Shown here in pieces: positions 42,132 to 51,007 of a stretch of DNA of 57,781 nt (within the stretch, counting starts at the first letter, position 1; each line of letters starts with the position of its first letter). The notes under the pieces are model-generated. The model did no database searches and had not been told where the DNA came from. It worked only from the letters and a program-made list of their open reading frames with translations. The stretch lies in contig CAZOEL010000043.1 in the NCBI GenBank assembly GCA_964578835.1, positions 1-57,781 of the forward strand, read 5' to 3'. This DNA is from CAZOEL01 sp964578835. Its GTDB lineage: Bacteria > Desulfobacterota > Syntrophobacteria > Syntrophobacterales > Syntrophobacteraceae. Both the position numbers and the translations under genes were made by a program.

Positions 42132-43718
42132 ATGACTGCTTCCAATACTGAATACACTTCTGCAGAAGAATTGAAGATGCTCCTCGATATAAGCGGGTTC
42201 CTCAACAGATCGCTTAATCTCGATGAATTGCTCCCCTATATCGTTTCACGGGCCAAGGCGATCGTTGGGGCCGAAACGGTTTCCATTCTTTTGCACGATT
42301 CTGCGACCGATGAGCTTTTTTTTCGCCAGACGGACGGCAACACGCAGGAAGGCTCAAAGAGGCTCAAGGAAATACGTTTTCCGGCAGGCGACGGGATCGC
42401 CGGCAGCGTGCTGAGGACCGGAAGGCTCGAGTTGATAGAAGATGTGGCGAAGGATCCTCGCCACTACAAGGCGGTCGACGATCAGACCCGGTTCCGGACG
42501 AAATCCTTGATTGCCGTTCCGTTGGAGGCGCGGGGGCATGTCATCGGCGTCATGGAAGCCTGCAACAAACTGGAAGGGCGGTTCAGCGAAAAGGATCTGA
42601 GCGCTCTGCTCAATATTGCAGGCATCATCGCCATGCCTTTGGATAACGCGAGGATGCATGAAAAGCTCCAGAATGCATACGATACTCTTCTGGTCAGCAA
42701 CAAGGCTAAAGACGACCTGATCGAGCGCGCCAGGGCGGAAAACGCCAGGCTCCGCAGGGAGATCGAGCGCAGCCGCAGTTTTGCGGAAATCAAGGGAAAC
42801 AGCCCACAGATGCTCAATCTGTTCAATCTTTGTGAAAAGGCTATTGGCTCGGATGTGACGGTTTTGATAGAAGGCGAGACCGGGACGGGAAAGGAGCTCA
42901 TAGCTCGGTGCATACATTATAACGGACCTCGAAGAGACAAGCCTTTTGTCGTACAAAACTGCGGCGGCATACCGGAGTCTTTGCTTGCAAGCGAGCTCTT
43001 CGGCCATAAGAGAGGGGCCTTTACCGGCGCGGTATCCGACAAGAGAGGTCTCTTTGAGATCGCTCATGGAGGAACCGTTTTTCTCGATGAAGTGGGAGAG
43101 ACGCCTCCCGCCATGCAGGTGAGCCTGCTGAGAGCGCTCCAGGAGGGCGAGATCCGGCCGCTTGGCTCCGAGCATGTAAAAAAGGTGGATGTGCGGGTGA
43201 TTTCCGCAACCAACCGAAGTCTCGAAAATGATGTCAGGGCAGGGCTTTTCAGAGAGGACCTGTTCTACCGTCTCAATGTGTTTGGCATAAGAGCGCCGGC
43301 TCTACGGGAAAGGCAGGGGGACATCCCCATACTTGTGGATCATTTCCTCAGAAAGTACGCCGAGAAGAACAAGAAGACGATCGGAGGCCTCAGCCGCAAG
43401 GCGCATGAGCGCCTTTGCGCCTATCCCTTTCCGGGAAATGTGAGGGAGCTCGAGAATGAAATTTCAAGAGCGATCGTGCTGGCCGAGGAGGGTGGGGTTA
43501 TCGAAGTCAGCCATCTTTCGGAAAGGGTTCTCGCTCAGTCCGGTTCTATGCCAACCGGCAGGGAGACGGGAAAGCTCAAAGGCATGGTGTGTGACATGGA
43601 AAAGGATGTCCTTGCGGAGGTTCTTGAAAAGCATGGGGGCAACAAGGCGAGGGCTGCGAGGGAGTTGGGGCTGAGCAGGTTTGGGCTGCTCAAGAAGATA
43701 AAGCGATATGGTCTTTGA
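42132..43718 (+). CDS. Sigma-54 activator with GAF sensor domain
   Basis: 528 residues. A GAF domain (about 15-185) senses an unknown small molecule or redox state. A linker coiled coil (RARAENARLRREIERSRSF) leads to an AAA+ domain with Walker A EGETGTGKEL, sigma-54-contacting loop GAFTGA in HKRGAFTGAVSDKRG, Walker B VFLDEVGE and an Arg finger region FREDLFYRLNV. The C-terminus is a Fis-type helix-turn-helix (GNKARAARELGLSRFGLLKK). Overall it resembles NifA/FhlA. Its targets are unknown; the upstream barrel/peptide unit is one candidate by position only. Confidence 0.95.
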   Translation: MTASNTEYTSAEELKMLLDISGFLNRSLNLDELLPYIVSRAKAIVGAETVSILLHDSATDELFFRQTDGNTQEGSKRLKEIRFPAGDGIAGSVLRTGRLELIEDVAKDPRHYKAVDDQTRFRTKSLIAVPLEARGHVIGVMEACNKLEGRFSEKDLSALLNIAGIIAMPLDNARMHEKLQNAYDTLLVSNKAKDDLIERARAENARLRREIERSRSFAEIKGNSPQMLNLFNLCEKAIGSDVTVLIEGETGTGKELIARCIHYNGPRRDKPFVVQNCGGIPESLLASELFGHKRGAFTGAVSDKRGLFEIAHGGTVFLDEVGETPPAMQVSLLRALQEGEIRPLGSEHVKKVDVRVISATNRSLENDVRAGLFREDLFYRLNVFGIRAPALRERQGDIPILVDHFLRKYAEKNKKTIGGLSRKAHERLCAYPFPGNVRELENEISRAIVLAEEGGVIEVSHLSERVLAQSGSMPTGRETGKLKGMVCDMEKDVLAEVLEKHGGNKARAARELGLSRFGLLKKIKRYGL

Positions 43719-43745
43719 GCTTCATCCCGAAGCCGGGATGAAGCT
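43718..43745. terminator. Bidirectional hairpin between convergent regulator genes
   Basis: AGCTTCATCCC (43718-43728) and GGGATGAAGCT (43735-43745) form a perfect 11-base stem with a six-base loop in the 34-base space between two convergent genes. It overlaps the last base of the plus-strand stop. No T run follows on either strand, so it may work mainly as an end-protecting or rho-assisted structure. Confidence 0.65.
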
Positions 43746-43752
43746 CACAAGC

Positions 43753-45171
43753 CTATTTCATTTGGATGATGTTGCTGCCGCATTCCTCATCGGCTTCGAT
43801 CTGCCGCGTGTACTTGACTCCGAAGCGCTTCATGCGGTTCCACACGGTGACCCGAGACACTCCGAGTATTTCCGCCGCCGCCGACTGATTTCCTTTTGCC
43901 CGGGCGAGGGCGTCTATCAATTGTCGTTTCCGTATTTCCTGCTTATTTAGCGGAGCCTTCTTCGCCTCCTTGGCGCCTCTTTTTTCCGCGGTGATGTCGG
44001 GCGGAAGGTGGTAGGGCTGAATCAGGGGCTCCTGGCAGGTGACGAAGGCGTATTCGAAAGCGCTCTTGAGCTCCCTCACATTGCCGGGCCAGGAATACCG
44101 GATCAGGGCTTCCATTGCGTTGTTGCTGATTCCTTCGATATTTTTCCCACTCTTGAGGCGCACCTTGCGGAAAAACGTTTCGGCCAAAAGCGGAATGTCT
44201 TCGCTTCTCTCGCGAAGAGGCGGCAGATGAATCGGGATGACGTTTATCCTGAAGAAGAAGTCTTTCCTGAAGGCGCCCTTTTCGACGAGAGCGGTGAGAC
44301 TTCGGTTCGTTGCTGTTATGATGCGAGCATTTACGGGTATGGGAGCGCTGTCGCCAACCCTTTCTATCACCTTCTCCTCGAGCACGCGAAGAAGCTTTAC
44401 CTGTGTGGAAAGAGGGAGATCGCCTATTTCATCGAGAAAGATGTCGCCGCCGTTGGCCATCTCGAATCTTCCGGCCCGGCTTTTGTACGCGCCGGTATAG
44501 GCGCCTTTCACGTGGCCGAAGAGCTCGCTTTCGAGAAGCGACTCGGTTAGCGCCGCGCAGTTTACCTTCACATACGGGCCTTTCTTTCTTCCTCCCAGCT
44601 GATGGATGGCTTTGGCCACGAGCTCCTTTCCGGTTCCGCTCTCGCCTAAAATGATGACGGGAGCGTCGGAGGCCGCGGCGTTTTCAATGAGGCAAAAGAC
44701 CTGCTGCATAGCGACGGAAGCTCCGATCAATCCCTGAAAGGCGTCTTCCGCTCGGAGCTGTCTGCGGAAGGCGGCTATCTGCTTATCCTTTTCAACGATT
44801 TCCGAAATGTCCGTTATGGTCTCCACTGCGCCGATCACTCTGCCTTTGCTGTCATGGAGAGGGGAAGCGTTCTTTAACACTTGAACGTACGTTCCATCCT
44901 TCCTCATGATCGTGCAGCGATGCAAATCGATACAGCCGTTTTTGAACAGCACGCACCAGTGCGATCCGCTTCTCTCGCGAGCATAGTTGAATATGCTGCA
45001 GTTCAGGATGGAGCATTTCTGACCGATCAGCTCCTCGTGAGAGTAGCCCGTGGTGGTCTCAAGGGCTTTATTGACGGAAACAATGGATCCCTGGGTATCG
45101 ACGATCATGATGCCGTCGCTGATGGTGCTCACTACCGTTTCCCAATACCTGTCTAAATCCTCGTCGAACAT
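43753..45171 (-). CDS. Sigma-54 activator with Cys-rich PAS domain, divergent from the metF-hdrA operon
   Basis: 472 residues. The PAS domain (about 10-130) contains five cysteines in the insert CSILNCSIFNYARERSGSHW and CVLFKNGCIDLHRC, a possible redox, metal or cluster site. The AAA+ domain has GESGTGKEL, GAYTGA (in VKGAYTGAYKSRAG) and VFLDEIGD-like IFLDEIGD. The C-terminal HTH is KGNQSAAAEILGVSRVTVWN. GAGGAG lies four bases before the ATG. It is transcribed away from the TusA-like/metF/hdrA operon, and the 294-base gap holds two enhancer-like repeats and a -24/-12 promoter. It is therefore the likely activator of that operon and perhaps its own regulator. Confidence 0.95.
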   Translation of the reverse strand: MFDEDLDRYWETVVSTISDGIMIVDTQGSIVSVNKALETTTGYSHEELIGQKCSILNCSIFNYARERSGSHWCVLFKNGCIDLHRCTIMRKDGTYVQVLKNASPLHDSKGRVIGAVETITDISEIVEKDKQIAAFRRQLRAEDAFQGLIGASVAMQQVFCLIENAAASDAPVIILGESGTGKELVAKAIHQLGGRKKGPYVKVNCAALTESLLESELFGHVKGAYTGAYKSRAGRFEMANGGDIFLDEIGDLPLSTQVKLLRVLEEKVIERVGDSAPIPVNARIITATNRSLTALVEKGAFRKDFFFRINVIPIHLPPLRERSEDIPLLAETFFRKVRLKSGKNIEGISNNAMEALIRYSWPGNVRELKSAFEYAFVTCQEPLIQPYHLPPDITAEKRGAKEAKKAPLNKQEIRKRQLIDALARAKGNQSAAAEILGVSRVTVWNRMKRFGVKYTRQIEADEECGSNIIQMK

Positions 45172-45183
45172 AAAACTCCTCAG

Positions 45184-45233
45184 TGTTCATTTTTGAAGCG
45201 GGCGCTAAGGAAAAAATCTTAACACTTTAACAC
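45184..45233. promoter_or_regulatory. Enhancer-like repeat, distal copy
   Basis: A 50-bp unit aligning without gaps to 45256-45305 at 35 of 50 positions. It contains the dyad GCGCTAA-N18-TTAACAC. It starts 13 bases outside the sigma-54 activator start codon, so it could also lie over that gene's own transcription start. It is probably a binding site for the activator encoded next to it. Confidence 0.65.
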
Positions 45234-45255
45234 CGGCCGAATCAAAATGTATTCA

Positions 45256-45305
45256 TGTTCAATTTTGAGACGAGTGCTAAGTTTCTTTTTTTAACATTTT
45301 AGCAC
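45256..45305. promoter_or_regulatory. Enhancer-like repeat, proximal copy
   Basis: The second 50-bp unit, with the perfect dyad GTGCTAA-N18-TTAGCAC. The unit starts are 72 bp apart. It ends about 110 bp before the -24 element at 45414, a normal distance for an upstream activator sequence acting by DNA looping. The middle seven bases (28-33 and neighbours) differ between copies while the dyad arms are kept. Confidence 0.68.
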
Positions 45306-45413
45306 TGCAAATCTCAAATTATCACGCTCTTTGTATAGCATAAAAAATACCAAATGTGGATTCTTCTTGGTTTAGCCAGCATAAAACCTTTTATCAGCTT
45401 CTTTTTCGATGGA

Positions 45414-45429
45414 TGGCGCCAACCTTGCC
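45414..45429 (+). promoter_or_regulatory. Sigma-54 (-24/-12) promoter of the TusA-like/metF/hdrA operon
   Basis: TGGCGC-N5-TTGCC matches the consensus TGGCAC-N5-TTGCA with GG and GC at exact spacing; only the fifth and last positions differ. Transcription would begin near 45440, about 26 bases before the TTG start of the TusA-like gene. That leaves no room for the upstream ATG at 45409, so promoter and start choice support each other. Confidence 0.75.
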
Positions 45430-45465
45430 TTTGAGCAGAGGCGTTATAGAAAAGAAGGAGCTGTG

Positions 45466-45720
45466 TTGAAGCAAAAGTCCGATTACATCCTCGACTTCAG
45501 GGAAACCATCACCCCTCTTGCCCTGCTCAAGATGAGCCAGGTTCTGCTGGAGATGAACGTCGATGAGGTTCTGGAGGTCATCACGAAAGACCATGACGCC
45601 AGAACCGACGTGTTCAAGGTGATACCCGCCTCGTCCTGTGAGCTCATCGATGTGGAGTTCAACAGGGAAGCGGATTTCTTTCGCATCCAGCTAAAGAAAA
45701 CGAGGCAGCATCGGCCATGA
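45466..45720 (+). CDS. TusA/SirA-like protein lacking the catalytic cysteine
   Basis: About 84 residues with the two-layer TusA fold order: YILDFRETITPLALLKMSQV, then DEVLEVITKDHDARTDVFKV and a closing strand FFRIQLKK. TusA proteins carry sulfur on the Cys of a C-P-x-P motif. Here the motif position reads I-T-P-L and there is no Cys there, so sulfur transfer by the usual mechanism is not possible. The start TTG at 45466 lies five bases after AAGGAG and downstream of the -24/-12 promoter. It is the first gene of the one-carbon operon; a structural or regulatory role is inferred. Confidence 0.7.
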   Translation: MKQKSDYILDFRETITPLALLKMSQVLLEMNVDEVLEVITKDHDARTDVFKVIPASSCELIDVEFNREADFFRIQLKKTRQHRP

Positions 45721-45834
45721 TCGCATATGCTGCGGGGCCCGATTCTGGATTGAGCTCGGATTGTGGTCATGAGACCGTCTTAACACCCGTTTTTCAACCG
45801 GAAGCCAAGTGATGACCAAAGGAAAAGGGAGACT

Positions 45835-46707
45835 ATGAGTTTTCAAAAGCGATTGTTGTCAGGTGAATTCGTCGTCCTGGCCGAGATGAACACGCCCAAG
45901 GGCGTCGACACCTCCCAGCTTGTGGCCAATGCGCGTCGGATTAAGGGGCGTGTGGACGCGATCATTGTGCCGGACATGGACAACGGAGTCATGCGGATGA
46001 GCGCTCTGGCTGGGGGGGTTCTCATGCACCAGCTGGGAATAGAAGCGATCATTCACGTCTATTGCAGAGACAAGAACCGGATGGCGCTCCAGGGAGACCT
46101 TCTTGCGGCGCACGCCCTTGGCATCCAGAATCTCATAGTGGCTTCGAGCGAGAATATCGCCTACGGAGACCATAAGGACGCCAAGCCCGTGGAGGATCTC
46201 GACGAGCTGGGACTTATGGGGGCTATTCGCACCCTGGAGAGCGGCGTGGACCTTGCGGGAATCGAGCTGAGCGGCGCTCCGAGCTTCACGATCGGCTGCG
46301 CGATGCCCCAGTGCGCCGACGAGAAGTCTCTCGAATGCGAGCTCGAGATTGCAAAAAAGAAGGTCGAGGCGGGAGCGACGTTCATCATCACGCCGCCTGT
46401 TTTCGACTTAGACCTGGCTGCATCTTTTGTGGAAAAAGCGAAGGGATTGGGAGTTCCCGTCATCTCGACGGTATTCCTTTTGAAATCAGTGGGAGCCGCT
46501 CGCTACATCGCGACCAACGAGCCGCAGGCGGGCATCTCCGAAGATCTCATTCGGCGCATCCGAAAGGCATCCGATCGCGAGATGGAATGCGTGCGGATTG
46601 CCGGTGAGACTGCTTCCGCACTCAAATCGATCACTCAGGGCGTGCGGATCATGACGGTCGGATGGGAACATCGGCTTCCGGCCATTCTGGACTGTGCAGG
46701 CCTTTGA
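45835..46707 (+). CDS. Methylenetetrahydrofolate reductase-family protein, divergent paralogue
   Basis: 290 residues of the MetF TIM-barrel family. The catalytic Glu is in VVLAEMNTPKG, and the flavin and folate regions are recognisable (YCRDKNRMALQGDLLAAHALG, EAGATFIITPPVFDLD). It differs clearly from the second MetF at 51004, for example NTPKG against CGPPRG, and lacks an adjacent MetV partner. GGGAG precedes the ATG. It could be a reductase with another electron donor, or act on a different C1-carrier. It is the second gene of the sigma-54-controlled operon, 114 bases after the TusA-like gene. Confidence 0.88.
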   Translation: MSFQKRLLSGEFVVLAEMNTPKGVDTSQLVANARRIKGRVDAIIVPDMDNGVMRMSALAGGVLMHQLGIEAIIHVYCRDKNRMALQGDLLAAHALGIQNLIVASSENIAYGDHKDAKPVEDLDELGLMGAIRTLESGVDLAGIELSGAPSFTIGCAMPQCADEKSLECELEIAKKKVEAGATFIITPPVFDLDLAASFVEKAKGLGVPVISTVFLLKSVGAARYIATNEPQAGISEDLIRRIRKASDREMECVRIAGETASALKSITQGVRIMTVGWEHRLPAILDCAGL

Positions 46708-46818
46708 GCCGCGGAATGCGAGCAGACGCGGGCGGGAAATCATAGGCTCTATCCGCGTTCCTTTTTCCGTGTTTAGGCGGGTCTAAAACAGAAACCCCAA
46801 GAAGAGATCAGGGTGCAA

Positions 46819-49800
46819 ATGCAAGAGCAAAAGAATTTTCAATCCAGTAATAAGGTGCTCGTAGTCGGTGGAGGCATGGGCGGCATCAGGGCCTCCCTGG
46901 ATCTGGCCGAGGCGGGGCGCGACGTTGTGCTGATCGACAAGGCCTACGCGATAGGCGGCCTCATGGTGCAGCTGGACCGGACCTTTCCCACCAATAACTG
47001 CGATCTTTGTACGATATCCCCCCATCTTTCCGAAAGCGGACGCCAGTTGCACATCGAGCTCAAAACGATGACTCAGCTGAGCGAGATCGAGGGAGAAGCG
47101 GGGCAGTTCAAAGCCACTTTGACCACAGAGCCGCGCTATATCGATCTGCAGAAATGCACGGCCTGCGGCGAGTGCGCCCGCAAGTTTCCCGATGTGGTGC
47201 GCTTCACGCCGGGCCTCGACCATCGCGCTCCCACCTGTATGCGCTATCCTCAGGCGACCCCGTATGCCTTTTCAATCGATATGGAGCGCTGTACAGACGT
47301 CGATGAGCTGGTAAAGTGTTGTCCCTCGGGAGCGATCATCCCGAACGACGCGCGCAAAAGCGAGCAGATCGAGATCGGCTCCATTATTCTTTCGCCCGGC
47401 GCGGGTCTTTTCGATCCTTCCGTCCTGGATACCTATGGCTACGGCTTCAACCCGAACGTTGTGACAAGCCTCGAATACGAGCGGATTCTCTCCGCCTCAG
47501 GACCGACCAAAGGCGAACTGCTCCGTCCCTCGGATGGAAAGCGGCCGCAGAAGATCGCCTGGATTCAGTGCGTGGGATCGCGCGGTCTGCAGGAAGGCGC
47601 TGTCTCCTATTGTTCGGGCGCCTGCTGCATGTTCGCGCTCAAGGAAGCCATCGTCACGAGAGAGCGCTTCTACGACGATACGTCGACGACGCTCTTTTAC
47701 ATGGATATGAGGACGTCCGGGAAAGACTACGAGCTTTATCTCAACCGGGCCAAAAGCGAGTACGGCATTCGCTTCGTCCGCAGCCGTCCCCACACCGTCG
47801 AGCCGGTTATTGAAAACGGCGTCCTGACGGGCGACCTCCGGATCGGATATCTGCCTTCCGGCGAGAATCAGGTCAAGACCGAGGACTTTGATATGGTAGT
47901 CCTCTCGACGGGATTCCGCGTTCTGCAGGATGCGAAAGAGCTTGCCGGAAAGCTCGGCATTGAGCTCAACGAGCATGATTTTGCGAAGACGGGGGCCTTC
48001 TCCCCTGTTGCGGCTTCAAAGCCCGGAATCTACATCTGCGGACTTTTCGAGAGCCCGAAAGACATCCCCGAAACCATGGTGCAGGGCAGCGCGGCAGCTT
48101 GTGAGGCGTCCAGGGATCTCACTCCTTTGAGAGTCGTCTCGGAATGGCAGGACGATCTACCGCTCGAGCGGGATGTGGCTGGCGAGGAGCCAAAGATCGG
48201 GGTTTTCATTTGCGATTGCGGCCTCAACATCGGCGGCGTCGTGAATGTAGAGGAGATAGCCCAGACCGCCGCATCGCTTCCGCATGTGGCCTTCGCAACA
48301 GTGCTCGGACATGGCTGCGCGCGGGAGTCCCTCGAGACCCTTCAGAAGGAAGTTCGAAAAAGAAATCTCAATCGCGTCGTGGTAGGCGCCTGTTCTCCCA
48401 GAACCCATGAAACGCTCTTCCAGGATACCATTCGAAAGGCCGGCCTCAACAAGTACCTGGTTGAGATGGCCAACCTGAGAGATCAGAACACCTGGGTCCA
48501 TACGGATATTCCCGAAAATGCGGCCGCGAAGGCCAAAGAGTTGATCCGGATGGCCGTTTCGGCTGTAAGCAAGGCGCACCCTCTGCTCGATCACACTCTT
48601 CCGATGAACAAAGATATCCTCGTGGTCGGAGGCGGCGTTGCGGGCATGACGGCCTCTTTGAGCCTTGCCGAGACAGGCTTCAAGGTCTTCCTCGTAGAGC
48701 GCTCGGGGCAGCTCGGCGGCGTGGCGAGGAAGGTTAGAAAAACCATCGATGGAGAGGACGTTCAGGCCCATATCGACGAGTTGGTGAAGAAAGTCGAGTC
48801 AAACGAGCGCATCCAGGTGCTCAAGCAATCGATGGTCGTGGATCATTCGGGAATGGCCGGCATGTTCAAGACGGGCGTCCAGGTCGGTCCCCAGATGTTC
48901 TACCGCGAAATAAAGCATGGAATCACGATCCTTGCTACCGGCGCCCTGCCGAACCGTCCCAAGGAGTATCTCCTGGGACGAAACAGCGCGGTCACCACCC
49001 AGCTCGATCTGGAAGCGACCCTGGAAGACAAGCCGGAGGCGGTCAAAGCGTGGAATAACGTGGCCATGATCCAGTGCGTCGGCTCGCGGACCCCGGAAAA
49101 CCCGAACTGCTCCCGCATCTGCTGCAAGACGGCCGTGAAGAACGCGCTCAAAATCAGGGAATTGAACCCGGACGCGGGAATATTCATCCTCTACCGCGAC
49201 ATGCGCACGCTTGGGTTTGATGAAGATTATTACAAGAAGGCTCGCGAGCAGGGGGTCACCTTCGTTCCTTATGAGCTTGAGGACAAGCCCTTGGTTGAGG
49301 CGAACGGCGGCGGCGTTTCCGTTACCTTTACCGATCCGATCTTGAGGCGAAAGATGCAGATCCCGGCGGACTGCCTCGCTCTCAGCACGGGTTTCATAGC
49401 AGATGAAGAATCGACGGAAGATCTCGGCGCGATCTTCAAGCTGGCGAGAACCGTGGATGGCTACTTCCTGGAAGATCACATCAAGCTGAGACCGCTCGAT
49501 CTTGCTATCCCCGGGTTTTTCGTAGCCGGTACGGCCCACTCCCCGAAGGGCATTAAAGAATCGATAGCGCAGGCTCAGGCGGCCGCGGGACGCGCGCAGA
49601 CCTTCCTCGCAAGGGATAGCATCAACCTCGGCGCAGCGGTGGCTGAAGTTGACGGCAACAAATGCGCGGCCTGCCTCATTTGCGTGAGAGCGTGTCCTTT
49701 CGGCGTGCCTCATATAGGACCGGAAGGATATTCGGAGATCGATCCCGCAAAGTGTCACGGGTGCGGCGTTTGCGCTTCGGAGTGCCCGGCGAAGGCTATC

Positions 49801-49869
49801 CAGCTGATGCAGTACGAGGACGACCAGATAATGGCGAAGTTGGACGGACTTTTTGAAAGGATGATGTAA
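46819..49869 (+). CDS. HdrA-like iron-sulfur flavoprotein with two FAD modules
   Basis: About 1016 residues, roughly twice a minimal HdrA. Module 1 (to about 450) begins with the FAD motif VLVVGGGMGGIRASLDLAEAG, then FPTNNCDLCTISPHLSESGR and a reduced Cys cluster region CTACGECARKFPD. Module 2 starts near 460 with the HdrA insert IGVFICDCGLNIGG and GACSPRTHE. It has a second FAD motif (ILVVGGGVAGMTASLSLAE) and ends with two [4Fe-4S] ferredoxin motifs, CAACLICVRACPFG and CHGCGVCASECPAKA. HdrA subunits bifurcate electrons. The stop overlaps mvhD (TAATG). ATG 46819 is chosen over GTG 46813 since AGGG lies upstream. Confidence 0.93.
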   Translation: MQEQKNFQSSNKVLVVGGGMGGIRASLDLAEAGRDVVLIDKAYAIGGLMVQLDRTFPTNNCDLCTISPHLSESGRQLHIELKTMTQLSEIEGEAGQFKATLTTEPRYIDLQKCTACGECARKFPDVVRFTPGLDHRAPTCMRYPQATPYAFSIDMERCTDVDELVKCCPSGAIIPNDARKSEQIEIGSIILSPGAGLFDPSVLDTYGYGFNPNVVTSLEYERILSASGPTKGELLRPSDGKRPQKIAWIQCVGSRGLQEGAVSYCSGACCMFALKEAIVTRERFYDDTSTTLFYMDMRTSGKDYELYLNRAKSEYGIRFVRSRPHTVEPVIENGVLTGDLRIGYLPSGENQVKTEDFDMVVLSTGFRVLQDAKELAGKLGIELNEHDFAKTGAFSPVAASKPGIYICGLFESPKDIPETMVQGSAAACEASRDLTPLRVVSEWQDDLPLERDVAGEEPKIGVFICDCGLNIGGVVNVEEIAQTAASLPHVAFATVLGHGCARESLETLQKEVRKRNLNRVVVGACSPRTHETLFQDTIRKAGLNKYLVEMANLRDQNTWVHTDIPENAAAKAKELIRMAVSAVSKAHPLLDHTLPMNKDILVVGGGVAGMTASLSLAETGFKVFLVERSGQLGGVARKVRKTIDGEDVQAHIDELVKKVESNERIQVLKQSMVVDHSGMAGMFKTGVQVGPQMFYREIKHGITILATGALPNRPKEYLLGRNSAVTTQLDLEATLEDKPEAVKAWNNVAMIQCVGSRTPENPNCSRICCKTAVKNALKIRELNPDAGIFILYRDMRTLGFDEDYYKKAREQGVTFVPYELEDKPLVEANGGGVSVTFTDPILRRKMQIPADCLALSTGFIADEESTEDLGAIFKLARTVDGYFLEDHIKLRPLDLAIPGFFVAGTAHSPKGIKESIAQAQAAAGRAQTFLARDSINLGAAVAEVDGNKCAACLICVRACPFGVPHIGPEGYSEIDPAKCHGCGVCASECPAKAIQLMQYEDDQIMAKLDGLFERMM

Positions 49870-50309
49870 TGGAGAAGTTTGAACCGGTGATAGTTGCTTT
49901 CTGTTGCCATTATTGCGCATATACCGCGGCGGATATGGCGGGCACCAAAAGGCTGCGATATCCCCCCAACGTTAAGATCATACGGGTGCCCTGCTCGGGA
50001 AAAGTGGACGCCATCCACCTCATGAAAGCCCTGGAGAAGGGTGCCGATGGAGTCTATGTGGCCGGATGCCTCGAAGGGGATTGCCATTTCAAGAACGGAA
50101 ACACTCGGGCGGCGCAGCGCGTCGCCTACGTCAAAAAGCTGCTCGATGAAATCGGCATCGAAGGCGAGCGAGTCGAGATGTTCATGATGTCTGCGGGAAT
50201 GGGTGAACGGTTTGCTCAGACCGCTACCGAATTTACGGAGAAGATTCGAAGCCTTGGGGCCAATCCCGCGCATGCTTCGCTGTCTGAAGATCAGCGGGCT
50301 GCAGGTTGA
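49869..50309 (+). CDS. mvhD: MvhD/FrhD-type iron-sulfur electron-transfer subunit
   Basis: 146 residues of the methyl-viologen-hydrogenase delta family, which holds a [2Fe-2S] cluster and links HdrA to an electron donor. Cys positions are in VAFCCHYCAYTAADMAG, RVPCSGKVDAIHLM and VAGCLEGDCHFKNGN, and the closing MSAGMGERFAQTATEF is typical. No hydrogenase large or small subunit is present, so here it probably links HdrA to the MetV-MetF reductase, as in acetogens. It is translationally coupled to hdrA and followed by metV after 29 bases. Confidence 0.93.
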   Translation: MEKFEPVIVAFCCHYCAYTAADMAGTKRLRYPPNVKIIRVPCSGKVDAIHLMKALEKGADGVYVAGCLEGDCHFKNGNTRAAQRVAYVKKLLDEIGIEGERVEMFMMSAGMGERFAQTATEFTEKIRSLGANPAHASLSEDQRAAG

Positions 50310-50338
50310 TTTATTAGGAAAAAGGAGAATTAGCAAAA

Positions 50339-51007
50339 ATGATTACTGCCGAACGAAAACCGATGGAGGAGCTGATAGAATGCGTGAAGCCTTATCGCCG
50401 CATTCTACTCGCCGGCTGCAACGAATGCGTTACGGTGTGCGCAGCGGGAGGCCGCAAAGAGGTGGGGATTCTCTCCTCGGCTCTCCAGATGCATTTCATG
50501 AAAGAAGGCTCGCCGATCGAGATCAAAGAAATAACCCTCGAGAGACAGTGCGATCCCGAATATGTTGAAGAGCTTGCGCCTCTTATCGATCAGGTCGACG
50601 CAGTATTTTCGATGGCCTGCGGATGCGGCGTCCAGGAAGTCGCGAGAAGATACAAGTCGACGCCCGTTTTTCCCACCGTGAATACAAAATTCATGGGAGC
50701 TTCCGAGAAGCAGGGCGTATGGGCTGAGCGTTGCCATGGCTGTGGCGATTGCGTCCTGGGAATTACCGGAGGAGTCTGTCCGATAGCTCGATGCTCGAAG
50801 CAGCTGTTCAATGGTCCGTGCGGCGGATCGACCGGCGGCAAATGTGAAGTGAGCCCGGATATCGACTGCGCCTGGCAGCTTATCTGGGACCGGCTCAAGG
50901 CCTTGGGAAAACTCGAGAACTACGAGAAGAACATTGCTGCTAAGGACTGGCGGACGGGTCGGGGTGGCGGACCTCGCAAGATCATAAGAGAGGATTTGGC
51001 ATCATGA
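50339..51007 (+). CDS. metV: MetV, iron-sulfur partner of methylene-THF reductase
   Basis: 222 residues. The N-terminal part has cysteine sites GCNECVTVCAAGG and FSMACGCGVQEV. The C-terminal half has the MetF-partner signature CHGCGDCVLGITGGVCPIARC and KQLFNGPCGGSTGGKCEV. MetV supplies electrons to the flavin of MetF in the acetyl-CoA pathway. GGAG lies 12 bases before the ATG. The last four bases overlap metF (ATGA), so the pair is translated together. Confidence 0.93.
   Translation: MITAERKPMEELIECVKPYRRILLAGCNECVTVCAAGGRKEVGILSSALQMHFMKEGSPIEIKEITLERQCDPEYVEELAPLIDQVDAVFSMACGCGVQEVARRYKSTPVFPTVNTKFMGASEKQGVWAERCHGCGDCVLGITGGVCPIARCSKQLFNGPCGGSTGGKCEVSPDIDCAWQLIWDRLKALGKLENYEKNIAAKDWRTGRGGGPRKIIREDLAS

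Noticed and set aside
46713..46766. Weak terminator-like hairpin between the first metF and hdrA (GGAATGCG with CGCGTTCC, then five T)
   Set aside because: The loop is over 30 bases and the stem includes a G-U pair; operon continuity to hdrA is more likely than termination here.
48799..49920. 373-codon minus-strand frame inside hdrA
   Set aside because: Antisense to two Fe-S/FAD modules with all motifs intact; no independent start signal.
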